Origin: Kribbella antibiotica
GTDB taxonomy: Bacteria; Actinomycetota; Actinomycetes; Propionibacteriales; Kribbellaceae
Direction of reading: 5' to 3'
Assembly (NCBI RefSeq): GCF_004349055.1
Contig: NZ_SMKX01000002.1
Location: forward strand, 1 to 64,000
Length of the DNA stretch: 64,000 bases
Below the pieces are notes generated by a model. The model saw nothing but the letters and a program-made list of their open reading frames with translations, was not told where the DNA came from and did not search any database. Below are positions 56,736-64,000 of this stretch, one piece after another. A program made the position numbers and the translations under genes. Each line of letters starts with the position of its first letter. The stretch's first letter is position 1.

Positions 56736-58976
56736 TCAGGGGTAGTTGACCCACTGGGCCTTGTTGGTGGTGGAGTTGGACGGGCCGCCGGTGTTGTTGA
56801 TGACGTGGGCGATGGTGCCCCTGCCGCCGAGCGACACCGTGACCATGTTGTGGAACTTCACGTTCGGTTTGTTCGGGACCTCGAAAGCGCGTTCGGCGAC
56901 GATCGAGGCGTCGGAGGTGAAGACGCAGTAACTGCCCAGTCCCCAGGCCTCGTGGGTGTTGACAGAGTCCGCGACCTTGTACGCCGCGTAGCCGCGGGTC
57001 GAGCCGTTCATCCAGGCGGCCTGGTTGGGCGGGTCGTAGGGCAGCTCGTTCTGGTAGAAGTACGTGCGGCCGCGTTCGCCGTTCCAGATCGTCTGGTACT
57101 TCTGGTAGTGCTCGACGAACAGCCCGTACGCCGTGACGTCGTCGCCGTTGACGACGAGCCCGGTGTCGGCAGTGTTGGTGCCCCAGCCGACGCCGAACTG
57201 GTGGTCACCGCGCCAGAGCCAGGCGTGGTCGAGAATCACGTCGTCGCTGTTGATCCGCAGGGATTCGGTGGCCTTGCCGACGGCCGAGCCGCCGATGCGG
57301 AAGTAGATGTCGTGCAGCGACGTCGGGTTGGCGCTGTGGTCGGCCGATGAGTTCGTCGCGCCGAGCTCCATCAGCAGCGGCGAGTTGGTCGGGGCCGCGT
57401 CGATCAGCAGACCGGCGAGCTTGACCCCGTCCACGTCCGCGACCGAGAAGGCCGACGTACCGTTGGTCGGCATGATGGTCGCGAGACCGAGGCCGAGGAC
57501 GACGGTGTTCGCGCGGTTGACCCGCAGGGTGTCGCTCAGCCGGTAGACACCGGGCGTGAACAGCAGGTCCTTACCGGCCGCCAGCTCCGAGTTCAGCGTG
57601 GCCGCGGTGACACCGGGCTTGGCGATGTAGAACTGACTGATCGGCAGCGACTGACCGGCCGGCGTACCGTTCGCCCAGCCCGGACCGGCCGAGTTGGACT
57701 TCAGCGCCGGGACGAACACCTGGTAGGCACCGGCGTTGTCGATGTACAGGTACGGCTTCTCCCGGATGATCGGGGTCTGCGCGACCTTGGTGTACGGCGG
57801 GTCCGGGAAGCTGCCCGCAGGCGCGTTCTCGGCGCCGACGAAGACCATGTTCCAGTTCTGGCCGGTCCAGCTGCCCCAGCGCGTGTTGCGCGAGATCCAC
57901 TGCTGCTGGGTCCCCGAACGCACCTGACCGTCGACGATCGTGTCGGCCATGAAGCCGCCGCTCGACCAGCCGCCGTCGTCCAGCGCGAGGTTGCCCTTCA
58001 GGTGCATCCGCCGGTACGCCGATGCCTGGCTGACCGCCCAGCGGTCGAGCCCACCAGGGGGTGTGACCGTGAGGCCCTCGGCACCGCGCCAGAAGTTGTG
58101 GGTGGCGTTCTGCGGCGGGAACCAGTCGGCCTCGACGTGCACCGCACCGTTGATGTTCACGCTGCCCGGCGTCAGGCCGAGACCGGCGACCTGGGTGAAG
58201 AAGCCGACGTTCGCGCTGACGTTGTAGCTACCGGGCTTGAACAGCAGGGCGTACCGCTGCTCGCCGTACTGGTTCTCCTCCTGCTGGTTGAAGACCTGGT
58301 CCAGCCGGGACTGGATCTGGCTGGCCGGCATCGACGGGTCGAAGACCGAGACGTTCGGGCCGAGGTCCGGCGTACCGGGCGGGTTCGGCGGAGTATCCAC
58401 TGACGTGATCCTGAACGATTGGGCGGCGCTTCCGTTGCAGGTGAACTGCACCAGCTGGACGCTGTCCGCGGTGGAGGCCGATGGTACGTCGAGACACTTG
58501 CCGCTGTTCCGGTTCACCAGGTGGTAGGCGCCATCCGCCTCCTCGACCGGCAGCCACTGCTGGTTGTTCCCGCCGCCGTACGCCCACAGGTGGACGAGCG
58601 CGTTGTCCGCCGTCGAAACGTTGGAGACGTCGACCACCTGAGCCGGGGCCGAGCGCACATTCACGCGCACATAGCCGCCGCTGGTCGGCTGGAACTGCCA
58701 TTGCTGAGCGGTGCTCGCGTTGCAGGCGTACTGCTGGACGACGGTCCCGTTCGCCGTACCGGCCGAACGTGTGTCGAGGCACTTGCCGCTGTGCTTGGCG
58801 GCCACGGTGTTCCAGGCGGTCGGTGAAATGGCGGCGTTGGCCGACGGCGGCTCAGCCACGGTCAATCCGGCGGCAACGACACCGGCCAGCACCGTGCCGA
58901 TCAGGACGGTCCGTCGGCGCCGGCGGTGTTGATGCTCGACGGGCGGCGGTGGGCGGAGATGGGCAGCTCCGGGCAT
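56736..58976 (-). CDS. Secreted RICIN lectin plus beta-helix protein
   Basis: 746 residues. After an Arg-rich cytoplasmic start (EHQHRRRRRTVLIG) and a signal sequence ending ANA-AI comes a RICIN/CBM13 domain (~50-190) with repeats TVVQQYACNASTAQQW, ALVHLWAYGGGNNQQW and VQLVQFTCNGSAAQSF. A linker rich in Pro leads to a large right-handed beta-helix region (~205-746; LLFKPGSYNVSANVGF ... SDDVILDHAWLWRGDHQFG) like glycosidases or lyases of the pectate-lyase superfamily. Such proteins are sometimes labelled adenylyl cyclase, with no visible support here. Likely a secreted polysaccharide-degrading or binding protein. Confidence 0.87.
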   Translation of the reverse strand: MPGAAHLRPPPPVEHQHRRRRRTVLIGTVLAGVVAAGLTVAEPPSANAAISPTAWNTVAAKHSGKCLDTRSAGTANGTVVQQYACNASTAQQWQFQPTSGGYVRVNVRSAPAQVVDVSNVSTADNALVHLWAYGGGNNQQWLPVEEADGAYHLVNRNSGKCLDVPSASTADSVQLVQFTCNGSAAQSFRITSVDTPPNPPGTPDLGPNVSVFDPSMPASQIQSRLDQVFNQQEENQYGEQRYALLFKPGSYNVSANVGFFTQVAGLGLTPGSVNINGAVHVEADWFPPQNATHNFWRGAEGLTVTPPGGLDRWAVSQASAYRRMHLKGNLALDDGGWSSGGFMADTIVDGQVRSGTQQQWISRNTRWGSWTGQNWNMVFVGAENAPAGSFPDPPYTKVAQTPIIREKPYLYIDNAGAYQVFVPALKSNSAGPGWANGTPAGQSLPISQFYIAKPGVTAATLNSELAAGKDLLFTPGVYRLSDTLRVNRANTVVLGLGLATIMPTNGTSAFSVADVDGVKLAGLLIDAAPTNSPLLMELGATNSSADHSANPTSLHDIYFRIGGSAVGKATESLRINSDDVILDHAWLWRGDHQFGVGWGTNTADTGLVVNGDDVTAYGLFVEHYQKYQTIWNGERGRTYFYQNELPYDPPNQAAWMNGSTRGYAAYKVADSVNTHEAWGLGSYCVFTSDASIVAERAFEVPNKPNVKFHNMVTVSLGGRGTIAHVINNTGGPSNSTTNKAQWVNYP

Positions 58977-59074
58977 GGGATCTCCTCGGTTGGGGCGGCA
59001 GAGGTCCGCTTAGGAAAGCGGATTCCCATCCTTAATTCAAGACCTGATCGAAGTTCCGGAACTAAAGTTGGAGC

Positions 59075-59506
59075 ATGCGGATCTCAGTTTCTTCGGACAT
59101 GGATCAGCCGGTCGCTCGCGCAGTCGTCGCGGAGCTGACCCGGCGCGGGCACCAGGTGACGGCGTACGGGGCTCTGACTCCTGACAGCGATCCCCAGTGG
59201 GCGGTCTGCTCCGAGGCGGCGGCGCATGACGTCACGGCCGGTACGGCGGACCAGGCGATCGTCTGTTGCTGGACCGGAACCGGCGCGTCGATCGCCGCGA
59301 ACAAGGTGCCGGGGATTCGGGCGGCGCTCTGCACGGATGCCTACACAGCCGAGGGCGCCCGCCGCTGGAACGACGCGAACGTCCTCGCGTTGAGCCTCCG
59401 GCTGACCTCCGAGCCGCTACTCGAGGAGATCCTCGACGCCTGGTTCGCGACCGCCGCCAGCACTGACGAAACCGACCGCGGAAACATCGAGCGGGTCAGC
59501 AATTGA
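59075..59506 (+). CDS. RpiB/LacAB-type sugar-phosphate isomerase
   Basis: 143 residues. MRISVSSDMDQPVARAVV, then AIVCCWTGTGASIAANKVPGIRAALC with the active-site Cys-x-x-Gly-Thr-Gly loop, and EGARRWNDANVLAL, a variant of the ARxHNxANxL motif in which Trp replaces the His. Members isomerise ribose-5-phosphate, allose-6-phosphate or related sugars; the altered residue suggests a non-ribose substrate. Stands alone, divergent from the RICIN protein gene. Confidence 0.9.
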   Translation: MRISVSSDMDQPVARAVVAELTRRGHQVTAYGALTPDSDPQWAVCSEAAAHDVTAGTADQAIVCCWTGTGASIAANKVPGIRAALCTDAYTAEGARRWNDANVLALSLRLTSEPLLEEILDAWFATAASTDETDRGNIERVSN

Positions 59507-59550
59507 CCGCCACCGCCGCCGACGTCCGAAAACTTTGCGTTATAGCGCCA

Positions 59551-59575
59551 AATTCTTCGAAAAGTGAGAAGAATT
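59551..59575. repeat. Inverted repeat upstream of LuxR gene
   Basis: AATTCTTC and GAAGAATT are exact complements with a 9-nt spacer in an AT-rich leader. Downstream are two further short hairpins: TGGCCG-atta-CGGCCA (59586-59601) and GGAGTG/CACTCC around a T-rich loop (59677-59697). Confidence 0.5.
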
Positions 59576-59719
59576 CCCGTGGTGATGGCCGATTACGGCC
59601 AGCGCACAAGGCAACGAAATCCTTGCAAAAGAGAGACTGGTAACTGAAGAATCCCCTACATCCAGCTGATTCGTGGGGAGTGTGTTTTTGGCACTCCGTG
59701 GCTTCTGGGGTGAGGCAAC

Positions 59720-61687
59720 GTGCTCGGATCGCTCGACTCCGCTCATCGCCGTGTTCTCGAAGTGGCGGCCGTGATCGGCGCACTGCGGTGGGAGGTGCTG
59801 CTGCCTGTCGCTGAGGCCGACGACGGTCTGGTGTTCGCGGCACTGAACGCGGCCACCGAGCTCGATCTGCTGTCCGGAACGCAGGGAGCGGACTGGAATC
59901 CCGGAGCGCGCGAGGCGGTGCTTGGCGGACTGCCCGGCTGGCAGCGATCCATCCTGACCCGGCGGGCCGTCACAGTGATGCTCGACCTCGCCGAGCGGGC
60001 TGTGGAGGCTGAGACGGCTGCACTCTGGCGGCAGCGTGGGGCAGAGCTGTACGAGGAGTCCGGTGATCTCGACGAGGCGGGAGAGCTCTACCTGCTGGTC
60101 GCCCGGGACGGCTCTGTTCGAGGCGATCTCACCATCGCCGACACCACCCTGGCGGGGGCCCGGCGCTGCGGCATGCCGGCGGTCCGGATGGCCATCGAAG
60201 AAGTCCGGCTGGCCTGTCTCAAGGGGCAGTACCAGCGGGCCGTGGCGATCGGTTGCGAGGTGGTCGAGAGTGCCACCGGCGAACAGCACCTCGAGCTCTG
60301 CCGCCTGCTCGCCTGGGCCGCGATCGCCGCCCAGGACTTCGAGCTCTGCAAGGCCTTGATGGCGCAGGTCTGGGACGAGGACGACTGGGCTTCGGCCGGG
60401 GTCCGGTCCCGAATGGCCACGCTGCTGGGTGAGGAGGAGTTGGCCGAGAAGTATGCGCAAACAGCGATCCTGTACGCCGAACGGACCGGTGACCCGGAGG
60501 AGCTCTACCTGGCCGAGCTGGCCAGGGGGCACTGCGAACTGGCGCGCCGGCCGGACCTCGCCGCGGTCGCTTTCGGCCGGGCCCGTCGGGTGGCCGCTGA
60601 GCATGGGCTGGTGAGCTTGCGGGTGGTGGCCCTGCTGCGGATGGGCCACGCCGAGATGCTGTCCGGTCCGGAGGCGCCGTCCCTGCTGTCAGCTCGGGAT
60701 CTGGCTGAAGAGTGCGGGCTCGCCGGCCTCGTGCTGCAGGTCGATCTGCTCCGGGCCGAGCTCCTCCTGCTCACCGAGGGCCCGGCCGCGGCCTCCGCGC
60801 TGATCGCCCAGGCACAGGATTCCGCTGTGGCGGCGGAGCATCCGCACCTGCGGCTGAGGGTCGGCCTGCTGTCGATCTACGCCCGAGCATTCGCCGGGGA
60901 CCAGGTCGGCCTGGAGCGGGCGATCACCGAGGCCGGCCGGTATGGGCCGTTCCCGGAGCCGACGCGGAGTCTGGTGGAGTCCCTGCGAGCCGCCGCCCAG
61001 GTCGCGGTGGGCAACCTCGACCAGGGCGGTCCGGCTCTGGCGGCAGGGGTGGCGGACGTCCGAGGGGCGGATCTGCTGAGCACTCAGCTCGTCGGGCTGG
61101 CTCAGGTTCTGATCGCGGCAGCCGGTAGGACCTGGCAAGGGAGATCCGCGACCGCCCACCCACTGGCCGCTGTTGCTGCCGACTATGCCGCAGCGGTGAC
61201 GGCCGGGCTTGACGGCAAGGCCACCGAGGCTGCCGAACTGCTGGCCCGAGCCAACTCCGGGTCGGCTCCGTACAAAGGGGTGAGCGGACTGCTTCGCTTT
61301 CCCCTGCTCGTCTCGCAGGCCGAGAAGGGTTGGGGTGAACCGCTGTCCCAGTTGAGGGCCGATCTCGTTGCACATCAGGAGATCGGCAGTACGGGTCTCG
61401 CCGAGGCGAACCGTTGGCTACTCCGATCGGCAGGGGCGAAGGTTCCGCACTCGACCGGACACGCTGAGATTCCGAGCGGCCTGCTTGCCGCCGGTGTCAC
61501 CAAGCGGGAGATGGATGTGCTGACGATGCTGGCCACGGGCGACACCAACGCGGAGATCGCCGAGCGGTTCGGCCTGTCGGTCCGGACGGTCGAGACGCAC
61601 GTCTCCAGCTTGCTCCGCAAGACCGATCTTCGCGACCGGCGTCAGCTCCGAGCGGCCTGCCTGCAACGCCGCTTCGACCACGTCTGA
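59720..61687 (+). CDS. LuxR regulator with LAL-type helical region but no ATPase domain
   Basis: 655 residues. The N-terminus LGSLDSAHRRVLEVAAVIG is the segment that, in MalT/LAL regulators, lies just after the AAA domain. No Walker A or B motif is present, and an in-frame TGA nine bases before the GTG rules out a missed extension. TPR-like helices run to ~580. The C-terminal LuxR helix-turn-helix is VTKREMDVLTMLATGDTNAEIAERFGLSVRTVETHV. GGTGAGG precedes the GTG. A long AT-rich leader with hairpins lies upstream. It is followed in the same direction by three secreted paralogues and is their likely regulator. Confidence 0.92.
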   Translation: MLGSLDSAHRRVLEVAAVIGALRWEVLLPVAEADDGLVFAALNAATELDLLSGTQGADWNPGAREAVLGGLPGWQRSILTRRAVTVMLDLAERAVEAETAALWRQRGAELYEESGDLDEAGELYLLVARDGSVRGDLTIADTTLAGARRCGMPAVRMAIEEVRLACLKGQYQRAVAIGCEVVESATGEQHLELCRLLAWAAIAAQDFELCKALMAQVWDEDDWASAGVRSRMATLLGEEELAEKYAQTAILYAERTGDPEELYLAELARGHCELARRPDLAAVAFGRARRVAAEHGLVSLRVVALLRMGHAEMLSGPEAPSLLSARDLAEECGLAGLVLQVDLLRAELLLLTEGPAAASALIAQAQDSAVAAEHPHLRLRVGLLSIYARAFAGDQVGLERAITEAGRYGPFPEPTRSLVESLRAAAQVAVGNLDQGGPALAAGVADVRGADLLSTQLVGLAQVLIAAAGRTWQGRSATAHPLAAVAADYAAAVTAGLDGKATEAAELLARANSGSAPYKGVSGLLRFPLLVSQAEKGWGEPLSQLRADLVAHQEIGSTGLAEANRWLLRSAGAKVPHSTGHAEIPSGLLAAGVTKREMDVLTMLATGDTNAEIAERFGLSVRTVETHVSSLLRKTDLRDRRQLRAACLQRRFDHV

Positions 61688-61711
61688 CAAACCGCCCAGG
61701 CAATTCATTCT

Positions 61712-61772
61712 CGGTGGTGACCACTGAGTGGTGGCCGGGGGCCGCGCCGGTGGCCACTGAAAACTTCGGTGG
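61712..61772 (+). promoter_or_regulatory. CGGTGG repeat array, probable regulator site
   Basis: Three CGGTGG copies (61712, 61748, 61767). Two carry near-identical 12-mers GGTGACCACTGA (61716) and GGTGGCCACTGA (61749), 33 bp apart, about three helical turns. Each contains a small dyad (GTGGT-g-ACCAC; GTGGCCAC). They lie 90-150 bp upstream of the first secreted paralogue and just after the LuxR gene. Confidence 0.45.
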
Positions 61773-61861
61773 TCGGCACGGAAGAACGCACTCTGCTATT
61801 CCCGCAGGATTGTGCCTAACCGAAAAGAAGTAAAGGCAGGAATGGCAGAAAGCAGGAGAAG

Positions 61862-62275
61862 ATGACGATTAAGCGTGGGGCAACCAGGGCGGCGGCGATC
61901 GTGCTCGCGGGAGCCGGTCTGCTAGCGGGGGCCGGTGTGCAGCAGGCGGTGGCCGCCGACCCGCCGGGCGACCCGAACTTCAACAGCTGCGACCTCAGCC
62001 AGAAGGCGAACGAACTTGCCGGTTGGGACGACCAGGGCAAGTACAACGTCGTGGTCTGGAAGGAGAACCACCGGTACAGCTCCGTCTTCCACGGAGTTGT
62101 CGCCGAGGGGGAGACCGCCGACTACGACTGCAACGGCAGGTCCTTCGGCAAGTACTTCTGGAAGGTCTTCCGCAGCGGTGAGTTCACCCGCCAGGGTGAC
62201 GGCGGCTATCGCAACTGGGCCTTCTACGGGGTCTGGACCCGCACCGGCAACACCGTCACGTTCCACAACCGCTGA
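61862..62275 (+). CDS. Small secreted protein, GDGGYxNW family (1 of 3)
   Basis: 137 residues. Signal peptide ends AVA-AD. The mature domain has YNVVVWKENHRYSS, FWKVFRSGEFTRQ and the terminal signature GDGGYRNWAFYGVWTRTG followed by TFHNR. Two Cys (SCDLS, DCNG) could form a disulfide; the two paralogues lack them. GCAGGAGAAG precedes the ATG. Proteins with this ending are often named only 'stress protein' in Streptomyces (from memory). First of a tandem set downstream of the LuxR gene; function not known, role outside the cell. Confidence 0.82.
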   Translation: MTIKRGATRAAAIVLAGAGLLAGAGVQQAVAADPPGDPNFNSCDLSQKANELAGWDDQGKYNVVVWKENHRYSSVFHGVVAEGETADYDCNGRSFGKYFWKVFRSGEFTRQGDGGYRNWAFYGVWTRTGNTVTFHNR

Positions 62276-62308
62276 CCGCATTTCCCGCCCAGATACCAGG
62301 AGACAGCT

Positions 62309-62824
62309 ATGCGAACCACTTACCAGCGGTTGATGGCACTGTTGATGGCCGGCGCGGCCAGCGCCGCGGTGCTGGTCCCCGCGACCGCCGCCCAAGCGGC
62401 TCCGGCCGCGGCTCCCGTCGCGTCCATCGCCGCGGCCCCTGCCGCGACTGCCGCCGATCCCGGCCCAAGGGTCGAGGTGATCGCGGCCTCGGTCAACATC
62501 ACCAAACAGTTGATCAAGCTCATCGACGGCGCCATCCGCGCCAACCAGAACCGCGCCGGCTACGTGAAGTCGCTGAGCGAAGCGGCCTTCCATGAAGCCG
62601 ACGGCCAGTACAACGTGATGGTCATCAACGATGCGAACCGGCGAGTGTGGAGCCTGAGCGACGTGGTCTACGAAGCCAAGGCCAGCGGACACCACGGCAC
62701 CTATCACATCTTCGTCTTCAAGGCCGGTTTCATCCGGAACGAAGGCGACGGCGGCTATATCAACTGGGCCTATCAGGGCTGGTGGAACCGCGACGGGAAG
62801 ACCGTCAATTTCCACCGGCCGTGA
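62309..62824 (+). CDS. Small secreted protein, GDGGYxNW family (2 of 3)
   Basis: 171 residues. Ala/Pro-rich signal and linker (to about residue 50), then VNITKQLIKLIDGAIRANQN, an amphipathic helix, and YNVMVINDANRRVW, YHIFVFKAGFIRNEGDGGY and a tail NWAYQGWWNRDGKTVNFHRP. The shared core is longer at the N-terminus than in the first paralogue. It starts 33 bp after that gene, with AGGAG upstream. Same operon inferred. Confidence 0.82.
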   Translation: MRTTYQRLMALLMAGAASAAVLVPATAAQAAPAAAPVASIAAAPAATAADPGPRVEVIAASVNITKQLIKLIDGAIRANQNRAGYVKSLSEAAFHEADGQYNVMVINDANRRVWSLSDVVYEAKASGHHGTYHIFVFKAGFIRNEGDGGYINWAYQGWWNRDGKTVNFHRP

Positions 62825-62858
62825 ACCCGAATACCGCCCGATGTGAAGGGACTGGAAA

Positions 62859-63386
62859 ATGAAACGTACGACCTTTGCCGCCGCATTCTTGCTGGCGTCG
62901 GCCACCTTTCTCGGAGCCGCCGCGCTCCCCGCCTCCGCAGTCTCCCAGGCCGCTGTCTCCCAGGCCGCTGTCTCCGAGCCGACGGGTTCGGTCTCCGTGG
63001 CCGCTCCCGCGAAGGCGCAGGGCGATGGGATCACGGTCTCGATCGCCCGGGACGAGATCGGCGCCGGCTTCGAGATCGCGAAGCAGATCTCCGCCCTCGA
63101 TATCAAGCAGTCCTACGCGTCGTTCACCCAGAAGAGTGTGGATATCGCCTTCAACCAGGCCGGCCGGCGCTACAACGTCATGATCTTCAACCTCGACCAG
63201 GGCTATGACCATCGCCTGGCCGGCGTGAAGGTCTACGCGTCCGTCCGGTTCGCCGAGATCTACTACGGTCTCTGGGTCCTCGAGGAAGGCAGCTTCGCGA
63301 ACACCGGCGACGGTGGCTACCGCAACTGGGCCTACTACGGCTGGTTCGACCGCCGCGGCCAAACGGTCTTCTTCCGCCGCCCGTAA
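62859..63386 (+). CDS. Small secreted protein, GDGGYxNW family (3 of 3)
   Basis: 175 residues. Signal peptide, then an Ala/Val/Ser linker with SQAAV repeats, helix region EIGAGFEIAKQISAL, YNVMIFNLDQGYDH, LWVLEEGSFANTGDGGY and RNWAYYGWFDRRGQTVFF. Closest to the second paralogue. Starts 34 bp after it; a strong hairpin follows directly, so the operon ends here. The third copy's linker contains a 15-bp tandem repeat, a sign of recent slippage. Confidence 0.82.
   Translation: MKRTTFAAAFLLASATFLGAAALPASAVSQAAVSQAAVSEPTGSVSVAAPAKAQGDGITVSIARDEIGAGFEIAKQISALDIKQSYASFTQKSVDIAFNQAGRRYNVMIFNLDQGYDHRLAGVKVYASVRFAEIYYGLWVLEEGSFANTGDGGYRNWAYYGWFDRRGQTVFFRRP
62941..62970 (+). repeat. 15-bp tandem repeat inside coding sequence
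   Basis: TCTCCCAGGCCGCTG occurs twice in tandem, with a partial third copy, encoding a repeated SQAAV in the linker of the third secreted paralogue. Five-codon unit keeps the frame. Confidence 0.7.
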
Positions 63387-63392
63387 CCTGTG

Positions 63393-63434
63393 CGTCCGCA
63401 GAACCCGGTGCTACCGCATCGGGTTCTTCGGACG
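63393..63434 (+). terminator. Terminator of secreted-protein operon
   Basis: An 18-bp stem (CGTCCG...CGGACG outer, AGAACCCG/CGGGTTCT inner) with one mismatch, one G-T wobble and a 6-nt loop, starting 6 nt after the third paralogue's stop. Confidence 0.8.
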
Positions 63435-63498
63435 TAAGGCTTGAATACCGGAATCATCCCATTGACTCATTCTCTCCGCCGTCCGCAAACTCCGGTAC

Positions 63499-64000
63499 AT
63501 GACGGCAGAGAATGGACTGAACTCATTCCATGAAAGGAATGATATTCGGCTGGGACTGGTCGGTGCCGGGAGTGTTGCCGGGCTGTATGTCGAGGCTGCG
63601 GCAGGGCTCCCTGAGCTGGCGATCACGGCGGTCTGCGACGTACGGCGGGAGGCCGCGCAGGCGCTCGCTGCGCCACTGGACGCCCGCGTGTACGACGATC
63701 ACCGGGCAATGTTTGCCGCCGGCAACCTGGATGCCGTCGTCATCACGTCACCGCACTCGCTGCACACGCCGATGGCCGAAGACGCGGCCGCCGCAGGTCT
63801 GCACGTGCTGATGGAAAAGCCGATGGCGACGACCGTGGCCGATTGCCGGAGAATGATCAAGGTCTGCGCGGATTCCGGCGTTCGATTGGCCATCGGCAAT
63901 CTGCAGCGCTTTGTCCCGGCCGTGCGCCAGGCCGCCGAAATTCTCCGGTCCGGGCAGCTCGGCCGACCGCTGCTGATCACCGAGCGGCGGGCCGTCCGGT
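63499..64000 (+). CDS. Gfo/Idh/MocA family oxidoreductase, N-terminal part
   Basis: The gene runs off the right edge; 167 codons are visible from ATG. The Rossmann domain reads IRLGLVGAGSVAGLYVEAA, then AVCDVRREAAQAL, VVITSPHSLHTPMAEDA and the EKPMATTVADC catalytic Lys motif, followed by AIGNLQRFVP. This is the standard NAD(P)-dependent sugar dehydrogenase layout. The start has no clear ribosome site. Separate from the upstream secreted-protein operon, which ends in a terminator. Confidence 0.85.
   Translation, partial: MTAENGLNSFHERNDIRLGLVGAGSVAGLYVEAAAGLPELAITAVCDVRREAAQALAAPLDARVYDDHRAMFAAGNLDAVVITSPHSLHTPMAEDAAAAGLHVLMEKPMATTVADCRRMIKVCADSGVRLAIGNLQRFVPAVRQAAEILRSGQLGRPLLITERRAVR

Noticed and set aside
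1-64000. tRNA, rRNA, CRISPR, phage or integrase modules
   Set aside because: No cloverleaf ending in CCA, no rRNA-like conserved stretches, no repeat-spacer arrays and no integrase, portal, terminase or transposase proteins were seen.

Overview
The window is high-GC, gene-dense actinobacterial chromosome. Evidence for this: many GTG and TTG starts, GTGA/ATGA stop-start overlaps, starts that look leaderless with a TANNNT box 6 to 8 nt upstream, twin-arginine and Ala-rich signal peptides, and families typical of soil Actinomycetota (RICIN-tailed secreted hydrolases, large LuxR-type ATP-binding regulators, MmyB-like XRE regulators, LplB/LipO-type sugar ABC transporters, secreted Tat epoxide hydrolases). 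The mix and the frequent 'gtacggcg'/'cgtac' codon usage suggest Propionibacteriales, perhaps a Kribbella relative; this is inference. I see no rRNA, tRNA, CRISPR array, insertion sequence, phage or plasmid module. This is ordinary accessory chromosome with a few degraded genes.

Layout. 1-6.5 kb: tail of an epoxide hydrolase, a 59-aa zinc-ribbon protein, a class A beta-lactamase, a secreted beta/gamma-crystallin-like protein paired with an aerolysin-like secreted protein, two divergent acyltransferase-3 membrane enzymes and a secreted M23 peptidase. 6.6-13 kb: an XRE/NB-ARC/TPR regulator, an NlpC/P60 hydrolase behind three 11-bp direct repeats, a Ser/Thr kinase, and an OsmC-hydrolase operon divergent from a TetR gene. 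13.1-17.7 kb: three genes joined by GTGA overlaps, encoding a dikinase-like protein with glucan-water-dikinase domain order, an MFS exporter and an ATP-grasp ligase; this is the best candidate for an unknown small-molecule pathway. 17.8-24.5 kb: an SDR lacking catalytic residues opposite an XRE regulator, a second TetR/hydrolase divergent pair, and an esterase/AKR/nitroreductase operon. 24.5-28.5 kb: dipZ with a SigK-like promoter beside the remnant of an MPT70-like fasciclin gene, an alpha-carbonic anhydrase, and a MarR/membrane-protein pair with a symmetric divergent promoter.

28.5-42.7 kb: a secreted S33 peptidase coupled to a two-component system, a MalT-like regulator, a Tat epoxide hydrolase, an aldo-keto reductase, a SEC-C protein, a secreted sialidase-like lectin protein, a deletion scar that joins the 3' halves of two formerly divergent genes, and a LacI gene coupled to a secreted HAD protein. 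42.7-48.4 kb: a five-gene sugar-uptake and dehydrogenase operon with promoter and putative LacI operator; no ABC ATPase is encoded, so it probably uses a shared MsiK-type ATPase. 48.5-56.7 kb: a fusion protein ending in an AbiEii-type nucleotidyltransferase, a hydrolase/MFS pair, a diguanylate cyclase, an overlapping HEAT / MerR-HEAT / kinase operon with a MerR-type operator, and a secreted pseudo-subtilase that has lost all three catalytic residues. 56.7-64 kb: a RICIN/beta-helix secreted protein, an RpiB-like isomerase, a LuxR regulator lacking an ATPase domain followed by three tandem secreted paralogues sharing a GDGGYxNWA signature, and the start of a Gfo/Idh/MocA dehydrogenase.

All calls come from reading the sequence; no database search was run. 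Family resemblances quoted from memory are marked as such.
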